A stretch of DNA of 64,000 nucleotides. Origin: Rhizophagus irregularis. Taxonomy: Eukaryota > Glomeromycota > Glomeromycetes > Glomerales > Glomeraceae. Positions 11,246 through 23,994 of the stretch are shown here, piece after piece. The notes beneath the pieces are model-generated. The model made no database searches, had not been told where the DNA came from, and saw only the letters and a program-made list of their open reading frames with translations. The stretch covers positions 1,550,001 through 1,614,000 of the forward strand of contig NC_089442.1 in NCBI RefSeq assembly GCF_026210795.1. Direction: 5' to 3'. Both the position numbers and the translations under genes were made by a program. Position 1 is the first letter of the stretch, and the number at the start of each line of letters is the position of its first letter.

Positions 11246-11618
11246 TGCATCAACGATATTTCACCGTTTTAGTACGATTTTTGCGATCATTCTGCAAATA
11301 AAAATTTCTCTTGAATATTGTTTTTTTTTACAATGAAAATTTTTCACTGAAAAAATATCATACTTTACCCACCAAGAACTTCTAAAGAATGCACCTCACT
11401 TTATTTAACAAGTTCGTTAAGAAATTTATATTTGATATTAATCTATAGAATTTAAGCATTGGTTAATATATAATCATTTAAAACACAAATTATGTTTCAT
11501 AAAAATAAAATTAAGTGATATTTATTACAAATATACAAAAGCAAATATAATATTCTTCAAATCTTATACAAATAGTTAAATATTTGACTTCTATGGATTA
11601 TAATTTGTTTATCTAGTT

Positions 11619-14286
11619 TTAACTTTTAATACGTTTTCCTACTTTAAATATTTTAGAATTGATTAGAATAAAAAATATATGTATTAACATAAACAAAAAA
11701 AATGAAAATAAACATCATCAAAACCAAATAAATATTTACCATTATCGTCATCAGTTTCAGGATTCAATTCTTCAATGTTTCGCTTTTTTAAAGTGGTTGG
11801 TGAAATTTGAGTTTTTATACTTAAATTTTGTGACGATAACCTAAATAACCATTTAAATATCAATTGATTAGTATACAATGTAATACCAATTAAAAATATA
11901 ATTGAAATACCTTTCAGTATCTATATCAAGCTCTAATTCTGTTGAGATGTAATCAAAAGAGGCTGAACAAGTTTGAATTATAGAACTTAAATTTTGTGCC
12001 GAAAAACTAAACAAATAAATTGAGAGATTCAATATAATAATTAGTTAGTATATCATTTAAAAACAAAAAAAAATTTGTTTAAATACCTTTTAGTAACTGC
12101 ATTAAGTGAGATATAATTACAATCTAAAGTATGTAACAAAAATCTTATGAATTATAAAATATTACTTAAATTATAATTATCTTTATTTTTAGTAATACCT
12201 TGTTTATTGTCATATGAAATTGTTGAGGATGAATTGGTAGATGAACATTTAGAAATTAAATCACTTAATAGTCTACTTGTATAAATTGCTTCTGAGTGAT
12301 ATTTTTCAGCAAATTCAGGTCCAATCTTCTTTAATTCTATCAGTTTCTTTCGTTTTGATTCAGCTTGATCAAATTCTGCCTTATTTTTACCTCTAAAAGC
12401 CCAACTACCAAAAGTTAAACGAATATCTTTTATAGAAGGTCTTTTTTTTGGATCATGATCCCAACAACTTTTCATTAAATTAGCATAACATTCCGGTGTG
12501 TCTTCTGTAATTTCAGGTCGTTCTCCATCAAGAATTTTATAAACAAGACTATGATCATGTTTAACATTAGCAAAAGGTTTACAACCTGTTGTAAGTTCCC
12601 ACATAATCATACCCAAACTATAAATATCAGCTTTTTTAGAAAATGCGGCCCCTTTAAATATTTCTGGTGCAATATAAGGTATAACTCCATAGATTTCATT
12701 ATTTGATGATTTATTATTTACAGGATGTGATAATCCTAGATCCGCAATTTTCCATTGATATCTTACTTTAGTTTTTTTTTGGTCATTTTGGTCATTAAAT
12801 AAATCAAATAATATATTTCCGCTATGGAAATCTCGATGTATAAATTGATTTTTGTGGATATGTTCAAGTCTAAATTAAAAAAAAATTAATAATTTTAAAT
12901 TTGTGAATATAATGAATACGTTTAAAATATAATTACCCTTCTGAAATTTGCCATAATATACGTAATTTTTGGTTATTCCATGTAATATTTTTAAAGCTCT
13001 TTTGTAAGTATTTATGTAAATCTCCTTTTGACGCATATTTCATAACCAATATATAATCTTCTGATTCAGGATCTCTTGTAAAGCCATAAATTTTGATTAT
13101 GTGACTATAAAGTGATTTATCAATACAATGTCGATATGATTTTAACTATAAAATTTAAAGATTTTAATTAACGATTAATTTTTGACAAAAAATTATTCAA
13201 TAAATATATTAAAATATTTACCTCATTCAAGAAATAATTACTACTATTTTTAGAATTTTCAAATCTTTTTAAAATAATAGTTTCATTATTACTTAACCAC
13301 GTTGCTTTATGTATAACACCATAACCTCCTTTTGTCATTTCTTTTACATCTTTAAATTGAGAATATGGCGTCCAATTAATTGGTTTATCTTTACTATTTT
13401 GTTTTACAAAAATAGAATTTAATATTTTCCATGGGTAATAATATTTATCAATATTTTTTACAATATTTACAGTGTCGGCTAACTCAAAGTTATCGTGTAA
13501 AACATCATTAAAAAGAAAATCATCAATGTCGCTGTGTTCACTACTATTTATGATAAGCGATATTCTTTTACATTTTTTACATTTAGATTCAAGTATAGAT
13601 CCAAAAATAATGTTTGTTATTAAACAATATCTGCATCCAACATAAAATATACAACAATTTGTACAATACTTTTGACAGTCTGATGTAAATGTTAACCTTG
13701 AATGACATGAGTTACAATAAGGACTATTATGCCACCATGGTAAGTAAAGAATCAAAGTTCGCTTTTTAACCAAAGTTGATTCTATCCATTCAGAAGAGAT
13801 TAGATAACAATTTGGACATAATCTCAAATAATCGTATTCTTTAAATGGATGTTCGAATGGCTTTCCACATAATTTACAATAATTTTCACTTTCAACTACT
13901 CTTTCAACCACTTTATCTTCAAAATTATGTAAATACCCATATAGTTGTTTAAAGCATAAAATTCTCACACAATTTCCACAACATTCTTGAATATTTTGTG
14001 GTACAATTGTCCTACTTATTTCATGATTACTACATTCCAAGTCCATTGTGTAAATATATACGTCCAAGTATGTACTATTATCAGTTATATCATTAATATA
14101 ACGCGATAAACATTTTTTGCAATATTTTTGGGAAAAACAAAGATATGCCCCAATATATTCTTCTCCACAATTAAAACACTTATTATCTTCATTATTAAAA
14201 GAAAGAAATTTAATTGGTATAGGGCTAGATTTTAATCTTGGCGTCGGGTCAAATGAATTTTCATCATTTGTATTCACCAATTCCAT
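11619..14286 (-). CDS. Protein kinase with cysteine-rich N-terminal region, 7 exons, 732 aa
   Basis: Proposed exons are 14286-13222, 13145-12937, 12869-12199, 12123-12087, 12006-11911, 11840-11740 and 11638-11619. Every junction is GT-AG and the frame closes exactly, ending GKRIKS. Residues 1-260 hold many CxxC pairs (CFNCGEEY, YCKKC, CCGNC, CKLCGK, YCTNC, CKKCKR), probably zinc-binding. The kinase domain follows: a glycine loop (TKGGYGVIHKA), ILKRF with the ATP-binding lysine, the catalytic loop IHRDFHSGN, DLG in place of DFG, APE, and a C-lobe with DPKKRPS. The tail after the kinase ends in ELELDID and KKRNIEELN, which I recall from many Rhizophagus kinases. Exons 4 and 5 look like a duplicated tail exon. 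The substrate is unknown; serine/threonine or tyrosine-kinase-like activity is expected. It is paralogous to the gene at 23994-21439. Confidence 0.85.
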
Positions 14287-14738
14287 TTTATTATGTTAAT
14301 TATTAGTATATGTTATTAACAAGTATCAATAATGATAATGAATTTGAAAAAATTTGAACGTATTTTATTTATATCTGAATGATACACTATGATAAAGATG
14401 GAACTTTCTGTTAGTGATACGAAAGTATTTCTATATTTCCTCATGGAATTTTTAAATAACGGAAAAGTCCGTTTGAAATTTAAAAGTTCTTTATCGAAGA
14501 GCTAATGCATAACAATATGTAATCAAAAAATCGGCTTTATTATTTTTTACTTATTTAGTTAAGACGCATATGATCAACTAGAGAAAGTATTTTTTTTAAG
14601 TGTGGGCGTAATTACTAAACATTCCGTCGTAGAAAATAACAGAAATGAAACACAGACCAAGAAAGGAAACAAATAAAAACCAATATTTGAACAACAATAA
14701 CGAACAACCTATCTTTTACTTGTTACACAATCACAGTG
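14287..14738. other. Kinase upstream region
   Basis: This is the 5' flank of the minus-strand kinase gene. No second gene or recognised regulatory site is seen. Confidence 0.35.
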
Positions 14739-14837
14739 ATGTGCATGGAAAATTGGAAGCTATTGGAATCTTCCAATTCTTCCAATTCCAAGCCTTCCAA
14801 TGGCAATAAATTTTTATTGGAAGCTTCCAATGCACAT
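14739..14837. repeat. Palindromic element built on TTGGAAGCTTCCAA-type motifs
   Basis: The ends are ATGTGCAT and ATGCACAT. Inside are repeated TTGGAAGC and CTTCCAAT motifs in both orientations. It resembles a miniature inverted-repeat element of about 99 bp. No convincing target-site duplication was found. Confidence 0.5.
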
Positions 14838-14839
14838 AG

Positions 14840-16049
14840 AATGCTGCACAATCACCTGATTGCTGCTCTGATCACATGATAGTTGCGGTTTCCTGGACCT
14901 CGAATTTGATTGGGCAAAAATTGTTATATTTTTGTAGCACAAGCTATTAGAATTTCACTACAAAATACAGACTGAATAAAATTAAATTTTAAACTATAAT
15001 TTTTTATAATGTATTTATTTCGTGCAAGAATTACACTTTATTATTAAAAACTTTTTCATTAACAGATCATTTACGTCAAAAATAATTACTGTGCAATTGC
15101 AGTTTCTGCATAGTGCATAAAACAAAATTCCGCGCGATCAGTTTTTTATCTAAAAACAAATACGTAACGATAAATTGAGTAATTTTCATAATCATAAAAT
15201 AAATAATAATAAATAAATGTTATTTTTCTACCTTTATTCTGTAATATTTTCAAATAATCAAGTAATTTTTTTTTGGTAAGGATTAAGGCAAAGATTGATT
15301 GCAAAAAAGGCAAGATAATTCATTATCTAGTAATGTAAAGTTAAATTATCTTTAATGCCTTTTTGATATTTAGTAATAAGACTATGCCCTTTTTTGCTTA
15401 AACCGTTGCCAAGTCGTGTGACTAAGTATAAAAAAAATTATTATTATTGATTTTATTGATTGGAATTAGCCAATCAAATTTGACTGGCCCGGGATAAGCA
15501 TTTGCTTTTTTTATTTTATTTTTATTATAAGAGACGGAAACCGGAACCGCCGGTTCGAACGAATTACAAAAACGATACAAAACTAAACAACCCCGGATGA
15601 TTCAACCCCCAGGAACTGGGAGAGGAGCTGCCCCACCCATTATTCACGAAGAATCCTAGGCATAGCCAGATTCACGTACCATATAACTCAAATAAAAAAA
15701 TGGGGAAGGGAAAAAAGAAAAACCAACTATAGTAATAATAGACCCGGACGCCGAATAAATTTCTATCATCTATATGTGTGTAGTATTTAACGGGACATAT
15801 AAGACCCCTATAACATCCGTCACGAAAATAAAAAAAGGAAATCCGGGTACAGAAATATGCTGTATTTGAGGAGTCGGAGATGTCTTGTCAGCGACTCCGT
15901 GACGGTGGTATAGTTATACTCGAGGTTGGATCGTCTCATTATTAATTGCCGAAAAAAAAGTCGAAGTGGAATTTGTGGTGTTTAAAACTTCTAGAGTGAC
16001 GTATGTCACGTGAGAATTTTAAGGTTCTTATGTGATGTAATGATGTGTC
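14840..16049. other. Mixed region with a GC-richer patch, no gene
   Basis: Positions 15530-15900 are clearly less AT-rich than the surroundings, with blocks such as GGAACTGGGAGAGGAGCTG and CGGAGATGTCTTGTCAGCGA. That suggests a decayed mobile element or gene relic, but I recognise no protein in any frame. An imperfect inverted repeat lies near 15460 (GATTGGAATTAGCCAATC). Confidence 0.4.
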
Positions 16050-16559
16050 CTAAAAGTGAAATTTCATGAATGTCAACATGACATTCGATTGGAGGTTAGC
16101 GTAATTTTGGAAGATTTCCACAAATGGTAAATCTTGAAGCTGAGCCATGTGGTAGGCGTTGTCGAGCATCTGGATTGTGGGAAAGTCGAAGTTTTCAGCG
16201 ATAGTATGCAATATCCATCGCTCAAGGGCTACAGGGTTTTTTTGAAAAATATGTTCGTTGTCCCTATAAAAAAAAATCTGGAAAAAGCTCCGGTAAATGA
16301 TCATTTTTCTAATTTTTATTCCGAAGAAACTCAGACACGTGATCATTTTTCCGAAAAATTTTTTATAGGGTGTTTTGTATGTAGTCAGACTCGAGAAGCT
16401 CTTCTTGCATATGATAAAGAGCCAAGTCTCTGCTCGGTCCTCTGCCGTGGCCGTCCATAAAGAAGGTATTTCTGGTGCAGAAAGTCTGAACTTGTAGGAA
16501 ACCAACTCTTCGTTAGTAAAAGAAAGTTGATCTAGGGCGATATAGCTGCCGACCTCCAT
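16050..16559 (-). pseudogene. Unknown gene relic disrupted by a MITE
   Basis: The current open frame is 169 codons, but its middle third is transposon sequence. A 109-bp element at 16262-16370 sits inside it, and element plus 3-bp duplication adds 112 bases, which changes the frame. On the sense strand, the downstream part (beginning near NEHIFQKNPVALERW and running through NAYHMAQLQDLPFVEI to the stop) lines up across the insertion with a different upstream frame reading YHMQEELLESDYIQN. So the apparent first 60 residues from the ATG are probably not the ancestral ones. The ancestral protein is not recognised; the NP.ALERWIL stretch faintly recalls BACK-type helices, but that is weak. Confidence 0.5.
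16262..16370. mobile_element. MITE with CCCTATAA termini, 109 bp
   Basis: The ends are CCCTATAAAAAA and its inverted partner TTTTTTATAGGG, extending into imperfect GGAAAAA motifs. It is flanked by the 3-bp duplication TGT at 16259-16261 and 16371-16373. Its termini match those of the 1.5-kb element at 58455-59953, which also has a 3-bp duplication, so they belong to one family. It encodes nothing. Confidence 0.8.
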
Positions 16560-16791
16560 CTTTCCAAAGGGTCAAGTTAATGTAAGGAGACTTTTCCGTC
16601 AGAGGTCACCACCGTGACTTTATTGTGAAAATAACATAATCAATTTTTTTTATCTGTTCAAAAAAGTGTTCAGTCAATTTTATAAACAATTATTTATAAT
16701 TTCTAATAACTCTAGTTTTCTTAGATACGTTAAGAACTTATAATGCATCATAAATGTAAGTAATTAAATTTCGTAATATAAGTAATACTAC

Positions 16792-16960
16792 TCAAATTGT
16801 TGCACATTGCGGCGGTTTATGAAATTTGGCGAAAACCTGCTGAGACATACTCAAAAGAGCATTTATACTTTGTTCTAAATTTGCTTGATTGGCTTCAAAT
16901 ACTGCTTCACATACTTCGGGATCTACGCTAGGGAACACGCCATCGGGAATTAAAATTGAC
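16792..16960 (-). pseudogene. Coding relic, about 55 codons, unknown
   Basis: A minus-strand frame without an ATG reads IPDGVFPSVDPEVCEAVFE, then ANQANLEQSINALLSMS, and ends at a TGA at 16794-16792. Its composition is protein-like and less AT-rich than the flanks. It may be the last exon of a lost gene, or part of the same ancestral locus as the relic at 16559-16050. No family is recognised. Confidence 0.3.
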
Positions 16961-16994
16961 TTATAGAAACATTAAGCTTTTTTCCTAAAAAATG

Positions 16995-17487
16995 TCAAAT
17001 AATGACGCGCCTTTAACACTGGAAGATAATGGGAAAATTGGTTAGACGCAAGATTTGGGTACAAAAAAAATTTTTAGAGCTCATTTTTGACTGTTCACTA
17101 ATAAATTTGGGACTTAAATAAAAATTTGGTGATTAAAATTCTGTCAAATATTTATTTAATTTGACATGACGGACAAATTTTGGGGTATTATATATATATA
17201 TCCGTCCCATTTGCAACGCTTTATTTTAAATCAGTTGCATACAATAACTTTATTAAGATTATGAACACAAATTTACATATTAAAAAAAAACAAACAAAAT
17301 AAATACAAAAGAAGTTTCACAAACAACACGATATTTATCTACGATTAGCTATTCTAAGCTACTTATACAGTATATCCATGTTTGTATACCCACTTAACGT
17401 AAAAGCTTAGAAATTATACACTTCAAACTTTGTTGAATTTTAATCTTACATTTCGTAAAATATTTTATTCAAAATAACACACCTTGT
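16995..17487. other. 3' flank of BTB-TLDc gene A
   Basis: AT-rich sequence without a gene. The part nearest 17488 is probably the 3' untranslated region of the minus-strand gene. Confidence 0.35.
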
Positions 17488-19042
17488 TTATTCTTGGCTT
17501 ACTACCCTAAAAGCTTCTATCTCATCGATAGTATAGGTACCAGTGCATTTTAATTTTTGTTCATAATAAGAATCTTGTCTAGTATTAACATTATTAACAT
17601 ACAAAATACTATCTTGCATATATAAACAGCCATCTCCAAATTTAAATCCACAATTACCATAATAATTATTATAAATAGCATAACTAGGTGATTTTACACG
17701 ACTTATTTTCATATTTTGAATATTTTGATTATCATCATTTTTTTCAAAAGAAAAAATAAAACTATCTGTTGTAGACATATAACAACTATTTGTATAAATA
17801 CTTCTTGGCAAAACACGATTAAACCCAATCGGTGTGTAACCACCAAATATTTTTCGTGAATTTTGACTTTTAATTAAAACCAAAATTGGTTCCTCCGCAC
17901 TACATTTCTTTTTAAATGAATGATTATAGATTCCATCTTTACTACCTTGATAAATAAGTTCAAACTTATATAATGAATCTTTTTTATTAAGGACATTCTT
18001 TACATCTTTTTTATTGATCCAATTAATGATTGTATAAATAAGTTTTTTTCTAATAATTTTCGATTCAAATTGAATCTTTCCAACTCTTGGAGGTAAAATT
18101 GTTGCTTTTTGTAAAGTACCTTTGAAACAAAATTCTTCAATTTGATCATAAATATGATTTGGAATAATAGTTTTATAAGGTCGAACTTTATCATAACAAT
18201 CAGTAGGAGAAATTTCCACGAATCGAATAAGAGGAACAAATTTATCTAAAGTTTTCTTTAATGCCTCATAATTTTCTTTTTTCCATTTAGTTCTATCGTT
18301 ATTCATACTTCCCAAACTAGGAGTTTGTTCAATACCCCATTTAATTAAACATTCCCAAATAATAATTTCATCGATTTGCATGTCTTCTCTTTTAAGTAAA
18401 ATATAGAGGATATCTTTATCTAATGAGAGAAAGCTTTCTGAAGTAATAAATGGTTGTGGATTTGCACAAATAGACTTAAGGCAACACTCTTGTAGTTTAC
18501 TGATGCACATACGTTTAAACACAGTATTAAGAACGAGAGAAATATTTTTCTGAATCCAGGTTGCTCGTTTCTTAAATAAATATTCTTGAACATGTTCAAA
18601 TAATTCTTCTAGAAGTAATTCATCAGATGCAACTAGAAGTTCAAGAATATCATTACCTTTATGCTCTTCCAAGTCAAGTTCACCCGTGTAAATGTATCTT
18701 AAAAGATAAAAATTTAGAATTACTGTAATTACTGTATAATAAATCAATCAAAATAATTTGATAGAATATAAATTAAAATGTAACTTACTTTAAAACTATA
18801 CCAAATACTGTTGGAGCAATATTTGGTTTATTATACATGTACATATCATCCTTTTTTGTCACCCATCCATTCGAGAGTGCACTTTTAAAGTATGAAGAAC
18901 GAGCACGTAAAATTACCGAATGTGCTCTAAATTCTTTTATATTATTATCTTCACCAACTTGAATAATTACGTTAAAATCATCTGCATCATTTAATATTAA
19001 AGATAAATCTTTTGAAAGACTGGAATGTAATATTGTAGCCAT
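17488..19042 (-). CDS. BTB-BACK-TLDc protein A, 2 exons, 487 aa (subfamily 1)
   Basis: Exons are 19042-18789 and 18697-17488, joined by GT-AG with the frame kept (VLK then YIYTGELDL). I chose the ATG at 19042 because paralogues start at the same place (M.SIFHS.LSKDFS). Residues 1-105 form a BTB/POZ domain (DFNVIIQVGE, EFRAHSVILRARS, FKSALS). Residues 120-250 match a BACK helical region, including RPFITSE-like and LIKWGIEQTP motifs. Residues 290-480 form a TLDc domain (IFGGYTPIGF, DSFIFSFE, FKFGDGCLYM). BTB-BACK proteins commonly recruit substrates to cullin-3; the TLDc domain suggests a stress or V-ATPase-linked partner. These roles are inferred from family knowledge. It is intact, and is the only member on this side of the retrotransposon. 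Confidence 0.9.
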
Positions 19043-19125
19043 TATAAAAACAAAAAACAAAATTACACTAAATTAAAGTTTGAATCGAAAAGAAAATAAG
19101 GTATTAATGGACTGTAGACCTACCT

Positions 19126-19166
19126 TTATTTATACAATTGTAGTAGTGCAAGACTATAATCACGTG
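19126..19166 (-). promoter_or_regulatory. CACGTG and TATA-like pair upstream of gene A
   Basis: On the minus strand a TATAAATAAA box lies about 85 bp upstream of the ATG, with CACGTG about 27 bp further out (19161-19166). The two subfamily-1 pseudogenes at 40.0 kb and 44.4 kb keep CACGTG at a similar distance, and the second also keeps a TATAAATA box. CACGTG is the classic bHLH site. Function is inferred from this conservation. Confidence 0.45.
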
Positions 19167-20959
19167 ATCGATTTTCTAAAAATACTTATACTATTTTGAT
19201 AAATAAAAGTTTTAATGAAAAAAAAAAAAATAAAATAAAATATTTATTTTAAAATCTTGGATTTTTTAATTTCGTATCGACGATTAAGTTCTTGTTGGGA
19301 TATTCCCTTTGATGTAGCTTTCCGCTGCAGGAGCAGTGGATTTGCGGACAATAACATTCAACTGTCCGACTCAATTTGTCGTACAAACTTATTTTCATTG
19401 AAAAAAAAAAAAATAATATTTCCATTTTCGTTACCATAATAGTTTTCACTTTATTCTATTTCCTTTTTCGTTAATTGTACTTCATTTTTTTTTCATTACG
19501 ACTTCTGCGCTTAAAATTTAAATAGTTACGCCAATACTTAAATAACATTTTTCCCACATCCATAAGCAAATATTACAATTAAGTAAAAATTATAAAGTTG
19601 TTCGTTATCGTTACACATTTACATTCAATAATGAACTTCTAAATTTGAAACGGACTTCATTTTCCGTTGTACCACGGTAAACCCTTAAAAAATCCCATGA
19701 AAAATAAATACTTTCCGTATCATGATGAACGTTCTATTTTTTTCTAATCTCTTACTAATATATCGTCATGATATAAATAAAATACGCCGAAATAAATAAA
19801 TTCATTATGATACTTGTTTATGACATATATAGCTTGTAAATACAAATGATTTTAACTAAGAGTTCTATACCGGTTAAAATATGTTTCTTAATATAGTTGA
19901 AAAAATAAAAATTGTATTTATTAAGAAGAAGAGTATACTGATGCACCACTTTATAGCTGGCAAAAATATAATAATATTGCAAAGGTTATTTATTGCACTA
20001 AATAATATACGTATATACTTGGACGTATCGGTATATATTTACGTAATGGGCATGGAATGTACGTAATGAACGTGGAATAAGTAGAATAACGGTATATTCA
20101 AAAATGTTGTGGAAATTGCTCGAAAAGTTTTATATTTCAAACGATTATCATAATTGTTAAGTATTTACATCAAAAATTGTTAAAGGCATTGTTTAAATTA
20201 GTTTTGCGAGCGAGTTTCGCCCAATTTGATCTACAGAAATGTTTCCAAATTAGGGCTACAGAAGTTTAGTCACTGGGCAAAACGTTGCGGATCCTGAAAA
20301 GTAATTTCCCCCGCAGCAATAGTGTAAATTATCTTATACTTTTATACTGGATGCAGATAATAACAAATATAATCGCAATGCAAAAAATTTAAAAAAAGTG
20401 TCAATAACCCATAAACAGTAATGAATATAGTGATCTGTAACACATTGATGGATATGTTAAATTCTTAAACTGCATCAGAAATTATCTAAAGTAGAGATGC
20501 GATCGTAGATAATCCATCATGGATTTAAAACAAATTTATCCGACATCCGTATTGGGTAAAACGTAAAATTGTACTATCCGTATATCCGATTACGGATATC
20601 AAATTAATCATAGTGTTGGCAGGAAATCGGTAGTGCCGGCCGGAATTACAAAACACGTGCCTCCGCTTTGCGATTGTTAAGTATTTTTTTTCTTTCTACA
20701 CACTAACTATACATCACGTATAATAAAGGATACCAGATTATCTGACGGATTAACCGGATTCATTTGTGACGGATGATGCATCCAGAAAATTATCCGTTAT
20801 CTTTATCTGGATGGACGGGATTATGTGCGAATTTACAATACAGTAATCACAAACTTATTGTTTCCTTGAAGCCTTATATTAAAGCCTTAATAAAAGGTTA
20901 GTTCCGTGTATAAATATTTCTCCAAATTTTATTTTTCGGTCCTTTTTTTTATCTTCATA
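19167..20959. other. Intergenic region, no confirmed gene
   Basis: A short GC-richer patch at 19260-19390 carries a minus-strand frame of 37 codons starting MLLSANPLLLQRKATSKG. It is too short to judge. A run around 20500-20830 has several GGAT(T)A and CCGGAT blocks, probably old repeats. No RNA gene is seen. Confidence 0.35.
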
Positions 20960-21143
20960 CAGTCAAACCTTTATATAACGATATGTCGGGACATATATGA
21001 AATTTTTAGAAAATATCGTTATATCAAAGTTATACCGATATTTATATGTCCTCACATATAGTGGGAAAATAAAATTTTATCGGTATATCAAGTTTTTAAT
21101 AGTATATCGGTATATCGAATATCGGTATATCGAGGTTAGACTG
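20960..21143. mobile_element. Pogo/Tigger-like MITE, 184 bp
   Basis: The termini are CAGTCAAACCT and AGGTTAGACTG, flanked by TA on both sides (20958-20959 and 21144-21145). CAGTC.AACCTCGATATA-type termini with TA duplication are a hallmark of pogo-group Tc1/mariner derivatives. Inside are repeated ATATCGGTATATC motifs. No transposase is encoded. Confidence 0.75.
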
Positions 21144-21438
21144 TATACAGTAGGTAAACCCTATGAATTAAATAAGTTTTAAAACTGTATTTTGTAGTTT
21201 AATTAGCTGCATCACTTTATCACTCTATTAGATGATCTTAGCTGCGATACAGTAACATTTAATAGTTTAATATAAAAGTTTATTTAATAATGTTTACGTT
21301 ATAATAAAATATCTTTAAATATACTATAGGTTTTGATTTCGTCATATGCTAGGACTATTTATTTATTAAACAAGCGTATAATGCGCAAAAATTATTCTAT
21401 TCTTTTCATAGATTCCCATTTATTTATTATTTTTCCAC

Positions 21439-23994
21439 TTAATAGTCCGTGAAAGAAGTACTTGAATAGGGGCTAATTTTAATGTGTTTCCCTAGTATTT
21501 TTAATTGAAAAAAAAAAAATAAATAAAATGCAAATGAATATAAATGGATTGGATTTAGTCAAATAAATATTTACCGTTATTTTCACAAGAAATAATATTT
21601 GCTTCTTCAATATTTCGCTTAGTTCCAAATACCTTTGGTCTACTATTATATAAAATTGTATTAATGATTTTAAATTGTTAATTAAAGATAAAAGAGAAAA
21701 ATTTTAAGTACCTTTCAATATCTATATCAAGCTCTAGTTCGATTGAAGCATAATCTATAAAATAATTAAACATATTCATCCAAATTAGTATTTTAAATTT
21801 ATTTGCCTATCTTATTTTAGTATAGCACATACCCTTCGAAGAATATTTAGACGAACTTTTAGAAATAAAAGATTTTAATGATCTACTTGTATAAATAGCA
21901 CTTGGGTGGGGGTTTTCACTAAACTCAGGACCAAGTTTCTCTAAACTTATTAATTCTAATCTTTTCAATTCAGCTTGATTAAAAGGTTCAATATTTTTAT
22001 TTTTAAAAAACCATTTACCAAAGGTTTTACGAATTTCTGTCATAGTAGGTCTTTTTTTGGGATCATTATCCCAACAACCTTTCATTAAATTAGCGTAACA
22101 TTCTGGTGTGTCTTCTGTAATTTTAGGTCGTTCTCCATCAATAATTTTATAAATAAGCTGAATATCATGCTCAACATTAGAAAAAGGTTTGCAGCCTGTT
22201 GTAAGTTCCCACATAATCATACCCATACAATAAACATCAGATTCTTTAGAAAATCCAGATCCTCTAAATATTTCTGGTGCGATATAAGGCACCACTCCAT
22301 ATATTTCATTATTTGATGACGTATTATTTGAAGGTTGCGATAATCCTAGATCTCCAATTTGCCATTGGTGTCTTTTTTTAATTGATTCCTCTTCTCCTCG
22401 TCGTCGTAATCGGTTCATGCCTGATAACCTGGATAATATGTTTCCACTATGAAAATCTCGATGTATAAAATCTGAGTTATGAATTGTTTCAAGTCTAAAA
22501 TAAAAAACACATGTAATAAATTTATAAGAATTAAATTGAATAAAACAACAAATATAATCTTATAAATACCCTTCTGATATTTGCCATAAAATTGCCAATT
22601 TTTGTTTATTCCATGTAATATCTTTAAAACTCTTTCTTAACCAGTTATGTAAATCTCCTCCTGATGCATATTGCATAACTAACATATAATCACCCAATTT
22701 AAGATCTTTTGTAACGCCATAAATTTTAATAATATGATGTTTAATTTCATAACAATGTTGATTCGACTTTAGCTAAAATTTCATGATTAAATATTTTTTA
22801 AATTACAGTATATAATTTTAATAAACAAATATATGAATATTTACGATTAAAATAATGTTTACCTCATTTAAAATATTTGCTAAAGTCTTGAGAATTTTTA
22901 AACTTTTTTAAAATAACAGTTTCATTATAACTTCCATTATGCAAAATTGCTTGGTATATGATGCTAAATCCCCCCTCTGCTACTTTTTTTATATTATTAA
23001 ATTGAGAATATGGTATCCATTTCATCAACTTTTCTGATTGATCTATCAAATTCTCTGGTCGAGTATTCATATAGTTTTGACAAATAAATTTAATATTAGA
23101 ATTTATTTCTGATGGAAGAAAATATTTGTCAATATTTTTTATTTTATCTGTAAGCTCGGCTATTTCAAAATTATCGTAAATGTTAGCGTTAGGGAATAAA
23201 TTAAGGAGAAATTCATCTAATTCACTATTTCCACTAAAAATAATCACAATACTATATATTCTTTTGCATTTTTTACATTGAGATTGAGTTATTAATCCGA
23301 AAATGATGTTTGTTGTTAAACAATATCTACATCCAATATAAAATATAAGGCAATTTACACAATACTTTTGACAGTCTGATGTAAATGTTAAGTATTTGCC
23401 ACAAACAACACAATGAACTACATTATGCCACCATGGTAAATAAATAATTGGAGTAGTAGGTTTTTTAGTCAAAGCTGATTCTACATATCCAGAAGAAATT
23501 AGATAACAATCTGAACATAACTTCAATTCATATCCACTTCTTTGACCTAATGATTTTCCACATAGTTTGCAATCTTTTTCACTTTCAATAATATTACTGA
23601 ATGAAATATCGTGTTCAATATATGAAAAACTAACTTGAAAATCACCTATAAATATTTGTTTAAAACATAATATGTCCAAACAATTTCTGCAACATTCTTG
23701 AATATTTTGTGGTTCCCTTGTCTTACTTATTTCATGTTCACTACATTCTAAGTTCCTCGTGAATACATATAAGTCCAAGTAAATATTATTATCAGTTATA
23801 TTAGTTAAATAACTCAATAAACATTTTTTACAATATTTTTGATGAAAATTAAAAAGATAAAGATAATTTTCTCCACAATTAAAACATTTTATATCATTAT
23901 TATTAAAAGAAACAAAATTAATTGGTACGGGACTAGATTTTAATTTTGGTGTTGGATCAAAAGGATTTTCATCATTTATATTTGCAGGTTCCAT
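21439..23994 (-). pseudogene. Protein kinase paralogue with exon-1 frameshift, 6 exons
   Basis: Exons by homology with the kinase at 14286-11619 are 23994-22863, 22772-22570, 22494-21833, 21754-21712, 21639-21575 and 21491-21439. All junctions are GT-AG and exons 2-6 keep frame, ending with GKHIKI and a short extra tail. Exon 1 encodes the same CxxC-rich head and the glycine loop (AEGGFSIIYQA) and ILKKF. Just before its donor, two bases are missing relative to the paralogue: the SKYF codons run into TGA at 22866-22864 instead of reading LNE and splicing. The kinase core is otherwise complete (IHRDFHSGN, DLG, APE, DPKKRPT). This is either a very young pseudogene or an assembly or sequencing indel. 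Confidence 0.8.
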
